From NCBI RefSeq assembly GCF_041146795.1, contig NC_135176.1:18487786-18551785 (forward strand): a stretch of DNA of 64,000 nt, written 5' to 3'. Under the pieces are notes generated by a model. It saw only the letters and a program-made list of their open reading frames with translations. It was not told the DNA's origin and searched no databases. This DNA comes from Maylandia zebra. Taxonomy: Eukaryota; Chordata; Actinopteri; Cichliformes; Cichlidae. A program made the translations under genes and the position numbers. Of this stretch, positions 37,732 through 48,598 are shown in pieces. The first letter of the stretch is position 1; each line of letters opens with the position of its first letter.

Positions 37732-39620
37732 AGATTTCAATTCAATTTTATCTATACAGTGCCAAATCACAACAACAGCCGCCTCAAGGTGCTTTACATT
37801 GTACAGTAGATTCTACAATAATACATACAGAGAAGAATTCAACAGTCATGTGACCCCCCCCCCCCCCCCCCCCCTCCCTATGAGCAAGCACTTTGGCGAC
37901 AATGTGAAGAAAAAACTCAGTTTTAACAGGAAAAAGCCTGCGGCAGAACCAGGCCCAGTGAGGGGCGGCCATCTGCCAAGACCGGTTGGGGTGAGAGAAG
38001 GAAGACATGATAAAAGACATGCTGTGGAAGAGAGCCAGAGATTTCTATGAGAGTTCTATGGGTGAGAAAGGTGACTGAAGAAGAAATACTCATCATGGGA
38101 ATCCCCCAGGAATATACACCTATTGCAGCATAACTAAGGGAGGATTCAGGGTTACCTGATCAAGCTCTAACTATGTACTTTAGCAAAAAGGAACGTTTTT
38201 ATATCTAATCTTAAAAGTAGAGATAGTGTCTGTCTCCCGAATCCAAACTGGTTCTATAGAAAAGGGACTTGAAAACTGAAGGCTCTGCCTCCCATTCAAC
38301 AAGTAAGCCTGCAGTGCAATAGCGAAGTGGTCTAATGGGGTGATATGGTACTACAAGGTCATTAAGATAAGATGGGGCCTGATTATTTGAAACCTTCACT
38401 AAAGCTGTTTCTGTGCTGTAATGAGCTCTGAAACCTGACTGAAACTCTTGACTGAAACAGCTAACTCTGTTAGCTGATTGACAACTACTCTTTCAAGGAT
38501 TTTTGATATGAAAGGAAGGTTAGAGTTTGGCCTATAATTAGCTAAGACTGCTGGGTAAAGACATGGCTTTTTAAGCAACATTTAAATTACTGCCAGCTTG
38601 AAGGCATGTGGTACATAGCCGATTATTAGCGATAGGTTGATCATATTTAAGATTGAAGCATTAATTAATGCCAGGACTTCTTTAAGCAGTTTTGTAGGAA
38701 TGGGGTCTAAAAGACACGTTGATGGTTTGGAGAAAATAACTATCAATCGTACTGAAAGAAGCTACAGATAATGTTATATCTATGAGATGATTATCAGTAA
38801 TTTTTTTCTGTAATGGTTAAAATTTTATTTGTGAAGAAGTTCATGAAGTCATTACTAGTTAATGTTAAAAGAATGGTTTGCTCAACAGAGCTCTGACCTT
38901 TTGTCAGCCTGGCTACAGTGCTGAAGAGAAAACTAGGGTTCTGATTTTCTTCAATTAGTGATGAGTAGTAAGATGTTCTAGCTTCATGGAAGGCTTTTTT
39001 CATAAATCAGTAGTTTATTTCTCCAGGCTAAATGATGATCTTCTAAACTTGTGACACACCATTTCCTCTCCAGCTTACAAGGTATCTGCTTTAAGCTTTG
39101 TGTTTGAAAATTATAGCATGACAGCAAGTACTTCTGATTTGATGCACTATTTTTCACAGGAGCTACAGTATCGTCATAGGTAGTGAGGAGGTAAAATTAT
39201 AAACAAGATAATCAACCTCTGTTGGACTAGTGTTCAGGTAGCTACTCTGCTCTGTGTTGGTTCAGGGCATTGAAGATGATAACATCAGATTATATTCTTA
39301 AACTCAGTTACAGCACTTTCAGAAAGACATCTACCATGATGAAATCTACTCCCCACTGCTGTGTAATCAATTATTGTATATTTAAATGTTATCAGGAAAT
39401 GATCAGATAAGAGAGGGTTTTCAGGAAGCACTTAAATGTTTAGTTTCTATGCCATATGCTAAAACAAGATCTGGAATGTGAATAAAGTGGTGGGTGGGTT
39501 CTTTTATATTTTGAGAGAAGCCAATTGAGTCTAAAAACAGATTAAATGCCATGTTAAGGCTGTCATTTTTAGCATATATACGTGGATGTTAAAATCACCC
39601 ACGATAATTATTTTATCTGA
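37732..39620 (-). mobile_element. L2-like LINE deletion derivative
   Basis: On the minus strand, from 39620: endonuclease end (IIIVGDFNIHV), pre-RT (KKAFHEARTSYYSSLI), RT domains I-II (NYRPNSNLPFISKILERVVVNQL, FRAHYSTETALVKV). The sequence then jumps directly to the C-terminal NNQAPSYLNDLVVPY...RPLR at about 38399, so the catalytic RT core is deleted. A long 3'UTR runs to AATTGAATTGAA at about 37732. Many other lesions are present. Confidence 0.78.
37854..37874 (+). repeat. Poly-C run (21 C)
   Basis: An uninterrupted C run inside the L2 3'UTR; the complementary strand is poly-G. Confidence 0.95.
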
Positions 39621-39629
39621 GCTGAGCAC

Positions 39630-40094
39630 TAAATCGGACCAGGAGTGACATGGCCACATGTTCTCCTTAAGTTGCTGGTTGTTGGAGTGGTATCCAAAAA
39701 ACAATGTGGGCTTTATAGATAACTGGAAAACCTGGAGAGATGGCATCCATCCCACTTTGGATGGAGCAGCTCTCATTTCTAGAAATCTGGCTAAATTTAT
39801 TAAACCCCCCAAAACATGACTATCCAGAGTTGGGACAAGGAAGCAGAGTCGCAGTCTTACACGCCTCTCTGCAGCTTCTCTTCTCACATTACCTCCCCAA
39901 AACCCCATCACCTTACAGACTGTGTCAGCTCCCAACCAGACAAAAGAAACCAAGATGTGCTTGAGTGTGGCTGGGACTGTACACAGGGGGCAGGATGAGT
40001 CCTTTCCAAACCACAGCTGCAGATTTATTGGGGAGGTAGCACACCGTATGTGCAAAAAATGACTTAAATATAAAAAACTCACAAAATCAGACAA
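39630..40094. mobile_element. Mosaic of two LINE end fragments
   Basis: Plus strand 39705-39822 reads [32 protein letters not shown], like the C-terminus of an esterase-type LINE ORF1. Minus strand about 39940-40094 reads CATSPINLQLWF...CPLCTVPATLKHIL, like the Cys/His tail of a LINE ORF2. Both are short and in opposite orientation. Confidence 0.45.
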
Positions 40095-41315
40095 GGCATC
40101 AGGGTTTCAAATAAATTAAAAGTCTTTCTTGGTCTTTGGTTGATTAACCGTTTAAGACCTACCATAGAACCAAGTCCGCCAGAGCTTATCTATATATTTT
40201 TGCATACATTAGTGCTTTTTTTGGGAGCATTTCAAGTTGCTACATATCAATACAACGTGATAGCCCAAATTTTAATAATATGTATGCAATTAATCCATAG
40301 TAACTACATAAATTGCAAAAAAGTGCAATAAACTACAAAAAATTGAAAATCATTTTTGTTTTGTCTTTTACATATATTTCTAGTTAGAGAAATTTAAGAG
40401 GTTTATCCCTCAAAACTGTAAATATACAAAAAAGTTGAACAAAATAGTTTCCAACTACAGGAAACTTATTTTGAGTGTCTTCATAGTTTTATTTTTAAGA
40501 TACACCTATTTTTATGTACTGCAGCAAAAATGAAGATAAATGTTATAATGCAAATTTGCAAAAAAAAAAAAAAAAAAAAAAACCCAAACAAAAAGAAACA
40601 AAACGAAAAAAAAACCCAGCATTTGCATCAAAATAAAGTATTTCCAGCAGTGTAACTTGAGTTCTAAGCATCCTTTCGCTTTTTATGTTTGTCACTTGTG
40701 TTGTTTGTTGGTCTGTTTAGTTTGTAAATGCTTTGTTTTTTAACTTTTCATTCTCTTTTTGGCTGATTGTGAACCATTTTGGTCAACACTGTTGTTTTTA
40801 AAATGTGCTATAGAAAATTGTTTTGATTTGATTTGATACACTAAATATGAGTACATATGTGTGTATGAATATGTAGTTTCTCAGTTCCTTTCTTTTGAAA
40901 AATGTTTTCTTTGCCTCCCTACTCAAGTATTCAGTTGGAGTATACAAATATACAAAAAACATGTGAAGTAAACATGTAAATCTTAGTCTGCCTTGGAATT
41001 TAAATCTGTATATTATTCTAAAATAATAATAAATATTAACAGCTCTGGTAGCTTCAACTCAAAGTTAGCTTTTTTAGAAAAACGACATCGCAGTTTTAAG
41101 TGACTTAAATGTATCTACTATTTACAGTGTTTAGTTGTGTTATTTTTAAAAATTTGAATAATTTTTCATTAATGATTCACTGCTCTATTTACAATAATAA
41201 ACAATTAAATGACATAAATTCTAACAGGTTCACACTGAAAAATATTCCAAATTAATTCATGACAATGTGACACACCCACCTGAATTTCTATTTCCACGCT
41301 GTGATAGAGGTGAAA
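40095..41315. other. AT-rich upstream flank of OR gene 3
   Basis: Nothing coding. There is a poly-A run (40560-40581) and an L2-like tail word GTGCTATAGAAAATTG (about 40805). From about 41040 on it parallels the upstream flank of OR gene 2 and keeps the single TTAA (41096-41099) where that copy has a MITE. Confidence 0.55.
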
Positions 41316-41456
41316 TATAAATAACACATCTCTCACAGTACAATCCACTTTATTGCACTGCACACTTGACAGAGTCTCGGGTGAGTTTAGTTTTTTCCAC
41401 AGCAACAGTGAAGTAACTCATTATGGTTTGTTATATTCTGCTCTTTTTATGTTTAG
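41316..41456 (+). promoter_or_regulatory. TATA box and 76-nt 5'UTR intron of OR gene 3
   Basis: TATAAATA is at 41316-41323. A strong donor CTCGG|GTGAGT (41381) and acceptor TTTAG (to 41456) bound a 76-nt intron 17 nt before the ATG. The module is conserved with OR gene 2. Confidence 0.65.
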
Positions 41457-41473
41457 GGAAAGAAATATTTGCA

Positions 41474-42484
41474 ATGGGAACAGAAGATAAAGCCACTACC
41501 ATGTTTAATAACACATTTGTTCGGCCTGCAAAATTTTATCTCAGTGGGTTTTCCAATATCCCTCATATTAGATATTACTATGCCTTCCTGTGTTTTGTCT
41601 ACATCATGACTGTTTTGGGTAATGGTTTTCTTCTCTCAGTTATTTGGCTGGTGAAGACTCTTCATACTCCTAAATACATGATTGTGTTCAACATGGCTTT
41701 GACAGATTTGTGTGGGAGCACAGCTCTCATCCCCAAACTCTTAGATACTTTTCTGTTTGACAAGAGATACATCCTCTATGACGCCTGTTTAAGTTATATG
41801 TTCTTTGTTATTTTCTTTGCAAGTGTGCAGTCATGGACACTTGTCACTATGGCATATGACAGACTTATAGCCATTTGTTTCCCTTTAAGGTATCATAGTA
41901 TTGTGACAGAAACATCAGTTGCTGCAATTCTGCTGTTTGTATGGATTTTTTTAGTGAGTGTAATAGCAACCATGGTTGGGCTTGTTAATCGTCTCTCATT
42001 CTGTAGATCTTTGGTGGTTAACAGCTTTTTCTGTGATCACGGACCAGTTTATCGTCTGGCTTGCAATGATACATCTTTAAATTACAACATGGCATCTGCA
42101 CTTATCACTATACTCATCATCATTCCTCTTATATTCATTATAGCCACATATGTCTGTATTTTCATTGCACTGAGCAGGACTACGTCAAGAAAGGAACGAA
42201 TCAGAGCATTAAAAACTTGTACTTCTCACCTGATCCTTGTGGTCATTTTCTTCTTGCCAATTGGAATCACTAACATAGCAACAAGGGCCTCCTACATCCA
42301 TCCTAATGCCAGAATGATAAATTCCACATTGACACACACCATACCAGCTTTGCTCGATCCTATTATATATGCTCTGAAGACAGAAGAAGTGATGATTGCA
42401 GTCAAGAAGCTTTGCAAAAGAACTTATCTCAATTGCATGAAAGCAAAAACAAGACCTAGTAATCACTGCTGTATTAAATCATAA
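41474..42484 (+). CDS. Teleost odorant receptor, OR gene 3
   Basis: This is an intact 336-residue receptor, near-identical to OR gene 2 across its whole length. The differences I can see are scattered, for example W versus S after FLLS(V/L)I, KERI versus EERL in intracellular loop 3, and H versus D at position 276. It has GN in TM1, LHTPKYM, MAYDRLIAICFPLRY, SFFCDHG, RALKTCTSHL, and a TM7 motif DPIIY (295-299) in place of NPxxY, shared with gene 2. The Cys-rich tail is SNHCCIKS. The start at 41474 is preferred over an open upstream ATG at 41423 because the latter lies within the inferred 5'UTR intron. It is the best-preserved promoter and gene pair in the cluster, and is likely expressed in olfactory neurons. 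Confidence 0.94.
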   Translation: MGTEDKATTMFNNTFVRPAKFYLSGFSNIPHIRYYYAFLCFVYIMTVLGNGFLLSVIWLVKTLHTPKYMIVFNMALTDLCGSTALIPKLLDTFLFDKRYILYDACLSYMFFVIFFASVQSWTLVTMAYDRLIAICFPLRYHSIVTETSVAAILLFVWIFLVSVIATMVGLVNRLSFCRSLVVNSFFCDHGPVYRLACNDTSLNYNMASALITILIIIPLIFIIATYVCIFIALSRTTSRKERIRALKTCTSHLILVVIFFLPIGITNIATRASYIHPNARMINSTLTHTIPALLDPIIYALKTEEVMIAVKKLCKRTYLNCMKAKTRPSNHCCIKS

Positions 42485-43139
42485 AAGATTGTTAGAGTAG
42501 AATAAAGTCTTGTGTTCAAAACATATTACAGTTAAAGTACTCATAAAAAAACACAATGGAATAGTCATACATTATTCCAGTTGTTGCATAATCCATTGTA
42601 AATACAATTTAAATATGGAAAACTATGAGAAACATTTGCAGCGCTCATTCTATGGCCTTTGTATTAAAGAATAGGAAGAAAAATCAATAAAAACTTATTT
42701 GACTGTGTCCAACAGATGATCTGCTTATTTTTTTTATGTGACTACATGAACATGTATACTGAAAATACTTTAGAACACAAAAGTTGTTTTAAAATACAAA
42801 AAATATTTTTGTAACATTCTTGACGTGAGGTTGTATTTTAGCATTGATTAAAGTTTTCAAAATAAAACATTTAAAGAAGAAGAAGTGTTTAAGTGTCATT
42901 ATGTAGGTGTATGGGGAGGAGGAAAGTTGTAGTGGGGAACTGAAAATATTTTGATCTAAAAATTGGGGCACTGCAGCAAGACGAAAGGCTACAACATTTT
43001 TTAATCAGGATTATGCAGGAGGAGTAGTTATGTTACATCAGTGGAGAGTACGGGATAGAAATAAAATGTCTTGAAAACTTGAGTATTATTATTATACATA
43101 TTGTATATATTTCCTCTCTTTCTCTCTACACACACACAC

Positions 43140-43141
<2 letters not shown>
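42485..43141. other. 3' flank of OR gene 3
   Basis: No gene is seen. It parallels 28592-29243 downstream of OR gene 2, then enters an AT microsatellite. Confidence 0.55.

Positions 43142-43219
<78 letters not shown>
43142..43219. repeat. (AT)n microsatellite
   Basis: About 39 AT units, uninterrupted; a hypermutable site. The Tyr-Ile repeat frames across it are artefacts. Confidence 0.97.
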
Positions 43220-43222
<3 letters not shown>

Positions 43223-43330
43223 TGTCTTCCTGTGTTGTCTCTGTATTGTGACTGTTTGGGGGAATGGCTTCTTCTCTGCTGACTCCTGAATGCATTATTG
43301 CTGTTGGAAAACCTTGCAGTGACTCTAAGT
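43223..43330 (+). pseudogene. Odorant receptor fragment (TM1), decayed
   Basis: It reads YVFLC...CIVTVWGNGFFS with small deletions relative to the intact genes. Downstream sequence (TTGCAGTGACTC) parallels that after the 37213 fragment. It is the copy of the same relic in the OR gene 3 block. Confidence 0.7.
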
Positions 43331-44346
43331 ATCCCATCGTTTCATAGTTCATAAATGTTTCTAAAATGGGTTCATTCACAAAATATTGAAGTTTGGTGTG
43401 TGTGGGGACAGACAAGACAGACCAGACAAGTTGCTCACCACGAGTGGTGTGGAAAACTAATCAGAGCAAATAAAGAGGTAAATATAGAGCATAGCAGCAA
43501 ACCACCATTCTTCAACAGGAGATCTGACAAGGTTAAGGTGCAGACTGAGAAGTAGCAGTGTGGGTGCGATAATAAACTTTGACTGTTCTACTTACAATCA
43601 GCTGTTCACTGTTTCACAATGTTTCTGCCACCATCTAGTGGTTTGAAATTGTACTTAACTGTATTAAATATTAAAAAAAAACTCAAACACATTTTTAATA
43701 TTGAATTTTTTTCTCTCTACTTAAGATAAATTTGTAGGAAGCTTGCCTTTAGTTCTTGGTCTGTGCATTTAGTGGTCTTCTATGGCAAACCTCTACTGAT
43801 TGGCATATTCTGTCACATTTTTTGTCCATCACATCAACACTGTGGTGCTGTTTTTTCACAGGAAACTAAATGCAATATGTGAAGTGCATACTCTGTAAAA
43901 TTCTAAATAAAGACTCTACTTTACAGACTCTATTGTAGATCGGTCAGCAATCTGCTAATGAATCTAAATCTTAAAAGAAGTTTATTGATACATAAAATAT
44001 TGATACATAACGTAATTAATCAAACTTACCTTTCAGGGATTGTTGCAATTTCAAATTTACCAGCGTAACTCATGAAACCCTGCACTGTACACATAAATCC
44101 ACTAGAGGGCACGCTCTCATCATAATACCAGGATTACTGTCTTTCACTGCATCATGTGAATCGTGAACTACAGCATAATGTGCTGATATAATTGTATACA
44201 GAAGAGTACAGAACAAATGGCACACTGTTTGAAGTGTATGTTTTGATACCCATGTTTAAGTTATTCCTGATGACCTGAAAAAAATGGTGACAGACATTAC
44301 AGAATGATATGCTAATATTACATAATGAGTGTAGATTTATTTTATA
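43331..44346. other. AT-rich intergenic sequence
   Basis: I recognise nothing here; no supported gene or repeat. Confidence 0.4.
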
Positions 44347-45697
44347 TACACTCAACAAAAATATAAACGTAACACCTTTGTTACTGCTCCCATTCCCCAT
44401 GGGATGGACGTAGAGACCTAAAATTCATTCCAGATACACAATATAACCATCCCTCCCAAACAGTGGTCACAAATCAGTCCAAATGTGTGGTAGTGGGCAC
44501 ATCTGCTATATTGAGATAATCCATCCCACCTCACAGGTGTGCTACATCAGGATGCTGATCTGACATCATGAGTAGTGCACAGGTGTACCTCAGACTGCCC
44601 ACAACAAAAGGCCACCCTGGAATGTGCAGTTTTTTGCGCTATTGGGGGTCTGGGGACCCAGAACCGGTCAGTATCTGGTGTGACCACCATTTGCCTCATG
44701 CAGTGCAACACATCGTCGCATGGAGTCTATCAGATTGTCAATTGTGGCCTGTGGAATGTTGGTCCACTCCACTTCAATGGCTGTGCGAGGTTGTTGGATA
44801 TTCGTGGGAACTGGTACACGCTGTCGTATACGCCGGTCAAGCACATCCCGAACATGCTCAATGGGTGACATGTCCGGTGAGTATGCTGGCCATGCAAGAA
44901 CTGGGACATTCTCAGCTGCCATCTGCCCTGAACAATGTGAACCATGATTCATCCATGAAGCGCACACCTCTCCAACGTGCCAGACGCCATCGAATGTGAG
45001 CATTTGCCCACACAAGTCTGTTACGGCGACGAGCTGGAGTCAGGTCAAGACCCCGATGAGGACGACGGGCATGCAGTTGAGCGTCCCTGAGACGGTTTCT
45101 GACAGTTTGTGCAGAAATTGTTTGGTTGTGCAAACCAATTGTTCCAGCAGCTGTCTGGGTGGCTGGTCTCAGACGATCTTGGAGGTGAACCTGCTGGATG
45201 TGGAGGTCCTGGGCTGGTGTGGTTACACGAGGTCTGCGGTTGTGAGGCCGGTTGGATGTGCTGCCATATTCTCTGAAACGCCTGTGGAGACGGCTTATGG
45301 TTGAGAAATGAACATTCAATGCACGGGCGACAGATCTGGTTGACATTCCTGCTGTCAGCATGCCAATTGCACGCTCCCTCATTGCTTGTGGCATCTGTGG
45401 CATTTTGCTGTGAGACAAAACTGCACATTCCAGGGTGGCCTTTTGTTGTGGGCAGTCTGAGGTACACCTGTGCACTACTCATGATGTCAGATCAGCATCC
45501 TGATGTGGCACACCTGTGAGGTGGGATGCTATATCTCAATATAGCAGATGTGCCCACTACCACACATTTGGACTGATTTGTGACCACTGTTTGGGAGGGA
45601 TGGTTATATTGTGTATCTGGAATGAATTTTAGGTCTCTACGTCCATCCCATGGGGGGCAGTAACAAAGGTGTTGCGTTTATATTTTTGTTGAGTGTA
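44347..45697 (-). mobile_element. Tc1/mariner-type element with intact ends, internally deleted
   Basis: The ends TACACTCAACAAAAATATAA (44347) and the matching inverted end (to 45697) sit at TA. The inverted repeats are long (about 200 nt or more, including the CCACTTGTG-poor arm with GGTCTCTACGTCCATCCCAT). They are almost perfectly matched, so the element is young. Confidence 0.9.
44668..45403 (-). pseudogene. Tc1 transposase with central deletion
   Basis: From 45403: MPQMPQAMRERAIGML with helix-turn-helix STRSVARALNVHFSTISRLHRRF, a second DNA-binding half, and RFMDESWFTLFRADG (first catalytic Asp). The sequence then joins directly to VPVLAWPAYSPDMSPIEHVRDVLDRR (third acidic region). The middle of the catalytic domain, including the DNARPH-type second Asp, is missing. 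The two parts are also in different frames. Non-functional. Confidence 0.88.
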
Positions 45698-46012
45698 TAT
45701 GGTAAATGGCCTGTATTTATATAGCGCTTTACTAGTCCCTAAGGACCCCAAAGCGCTTTACATATCCAGTCATCCACCCATTCACACACTGGTGATGGCA
45801 AGCTACATTGTAGCCACAGCCACCCTGGGGCGCACTGACAGAGGCAAGGCTGCCGGACACTGGTGCCACCAGGCCCTCTGACCACCACCAGTAGGCAACG
45901 GGTGAAGTGTCTTGCCCAAGGACACAACGACCGAGACTGTCCAAGCCGGGGCTCGAACCGGCAACCTTCCGATTACAAGGCGAACTCCCAACTCTTGAGC
46001 CACGATCGCCCC
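45698..46012 (-). mobile_element. tRNA-derived SINE with L2-like tail
   Basis: Read on the minus strand from 46012 it starts GGGGCGATCGTGGCTCAAGA, with box A-like TGGCTCAAGAGTTGG and box B GGTTCGAGCCC, the internal Pol III promoter of a tRNA head. The body is about 200 nt, and the tail ends AAAGCGCTATATAAATACAG, like the GTGCTATACAAATAAAG tail of the L2 LINE at 29.6 kb. It sits directly at the Tc1 end. Confidence 0.75.
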
Positions 46013-46496
46013 ATATATATATATAAGCAAATAAAAATTGTGTAATGGGTCCAATTTGTAATACCATGAGTTCACAGTGTGGCACGGGACAGTTTAATCC
46101 AGGACTAGAATTCTCTCATAATGAGTGTTTATGCCAAATGATATCAAACAGCTCTTTTTAGAGTTCATAAATGAATTTTTAAATCATGTATAAGAGGGTA
46201 GGAAGATTGTACACTAGGTTTTACAAGACACATTTTAAGAGGAAGAAGACCTATCCTCACAAATTATCCTGCCCTGTTTTACCTAAGACATGATTACTTA
46301 TGGTTTATTGAAAGTAAAACTTAATCCTCTTACCATCTATGCTACTTTTGACTCATCCCATATTCACAGGGGTTGCGCACATGTCCCTTTTGGGAATATT
46401 TCTCAACCTGTCACAGTCCCAGCTTTTAGCTTGTTAAACTTGTTAAAGACTCTCAAAATGTGAGAATAAATGTATCCAAAGGTTTCACTTGTCTCT
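46013..46496. other. Intergenic sequence without recognised features
   Basis: It is AT-rich, with a short AT run at its start. No gene. Confidence 0.4.
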
Positions 46497-47800
46497 CTCC
46501 AAAAGTTGATTCTGTTCATCTGGACATAGCGTTTTGTGGGAGAAACGTTTCGTCACTCATCCAAGTAACTTCTTCATTCTCCTGGGTGAAAATCAAATCT
46601 CAGGACGTACTACATTGTACGGATCACATTAACTCGGTGGACCGACACATCAAATTCACCAGGGAGAATATGAAAGTGGAAGGTTAGCCTTCTTAGACTG
46701 TGAGATTTCCATCAGTAATGGGGGACATCTAAAAGCTGATGTGTACCGTAAACCTACACATACGGATCAGTATTTAAGGTTTGACTCTCATTATCCACTG
46801 GAGCACAAACTGGGTGTCATCAGGACGCTACAACACAGAGCGAACACCATCCCCACTGACACAGCGGCCAGGGAGGCAGAAGAACAGCACATCAAGAAGG
46901 CCCTGAGTAAATGTGGTTATTCCAGCTGGACTTTTGTCAAAGCTGGAAAGGCATCTAAAGAAAACTCCAGCCGATCCAGGAGAGAAGGACAACGGCTGCC
47001 CAAGCAAAAACCTGTAGTGATCCGTATATGTCAGGAGTATCGAAGCAGTTGAGACACATTTTTTCTAAACACCGGGTCTCTGTGGCTTTTAAACCCCAAA
47101 ACACGCTGCGCCAAAAAATTGGTCCACCCCAAGGATCAGGTCCCCCGACACAAACAGAGTAACATACAACAGTATGTATGTAACAACAGTGTATGCTGTT
47201 AAGTGCTAGGAGGATTGCCAGGATTTATACATCGGGGAAACCAAACAACCTCTGGCGAAGCGGATGGCACAACACAGAAGAGCTACCTCGTCAGGCCAGG
47301 ACTCTGCAGTCTATTTACACCTACAGGCCAGTGAACACTCTTTCAATGATGAGGATGTACACATCCTGGACAGGGAGGAACACTGGTTTGAGCGCGGAGT
47401 CAAGGAGGCCATTTACGTGAAAAGGGAAAGACCATCTCTGAATCGAGGAGGGGGCCTAAGGGTACATCTTTCACCATCTTACAATGCTGTGATTGCAGCC
47501 ATTCCCCAACTCTCTGTGAATGGTACTCATGGCCAATGATCAGTGGTCTTTGATCAGCAGGTTTTGGTCAGTGGTTGTTGTTCAATGGTCATGAGAATTT
47601 GCATAATTATGATTAAGGAACTGACCTCCCAGCCCATTGTTCCTTCAGTGGGCTGGTTTCAGTCATTATGCAAATGTACTGTTTATAAGATTTGGGGAAA
47701 ACTGCAGTCAGCTGAGACTGAAGAAGTCACTTGGATGAGTGACGAAACATTTCTCCCACAAAACGCTATGTCCAGATGAACAGAATCAACTTTTGGAGAT
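46497..47800 (+). mobile_element. Penelope-like element with GIY-YIG endonuclease remnant
   Basis: The plus strand holds the end of a Penelope-type reverse transcriptase (LDCEISISNGGHLKADVYRKPTHTDQYL region, about 46691-46860) and a GIY-YIG endonuclease (YIGETKQPLAKRMAQHRR... and EHWFERGVKEAIYVKRERPSLN, about 47220-47450). Inverted arms of about 75 nt (46497-46575 and 47725-47800) frame it, each with the TTGGATGAGTGACGAAAC word or its complement. Terminal repeats in inverted arrangement are known for this class. The RT core is missing, and it is broken in several places. Confidence 0.8.
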
Positions 47801-48598
47801 TTACTTTCCTGGATGATTGAGAATGCATCAAGACGCTTCACTTGTCTGTCCAAATATTTCACCATGAACCTAGCATAATGAAAGAAAGGGGACGAAAAAT
47901 AATAATTAACACAAAGCAAAGATACAGTCCACCACTGTGCTGTGTAATGTATACAAGGCCACCCTAAACTCTAGCCAAAGACATCCGTAGAATGATACTC
48001 AATTTACAATTTAAAGCAACTTTTGAAGTAATGTGTTTTAATGCTCTGTAGTACACTTAAATATGTTAGCTGAAATTAATACTCAGCTAACTAATTGATC
48101 AAACTTACTTTATCTAAAAAAAACGTAAATTTTGTTACATTTGTAAGTACGACACTCGAGTTTGAATGAAACACTGAAACAGATCATGTGTTAATGATTG
48201 ATTAATTTGGACAATGATGCTTAGTTAGATGAATTGGGGAGAAGTGTACATTTTATTTTTTTTAATGCGGAGTAAGTTTACATACTATAATTTGTGCACA
48301 TTTACAATTGTAGGATATTTATTTTCAACTATTTCAACTATTATAACTACTGTAGTATTTAAAATGTTTTAATTTTATATCATATACATCTGTAACATGT
48401 CTCCTGCAGAAGAAAACAAAGCACATGTTTGAGACATATTGTTGTTATGGAGGAGTTTGAAGACTCACGGGAAAAAGGAGTTGACAGTAGACCATCATTG
48501 CAGAATCCTATAATCTACTAAAGTTAAGGCAGAGCTAATATCCAGCAACAGCAGACTCTACAAGCTCTACAAAGACTGATTTAGAATTGATTGTTATT
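47801..48598. other. 3' flank of the minus-strand OR gene
   Basis: It is AT-rich; I find no supported feature. Confidence 0.4.

Noticed and set aside
43092-43415. Tyr-Ile repeat proteins
   Set aside because: They are translations of the AT microsatellite.
45940-46012. A tRNA gene on the minus strand
   Set aside because: Boxes A and B are present, but the segment does not close into a cloverleaf and is followed by a SINE body.
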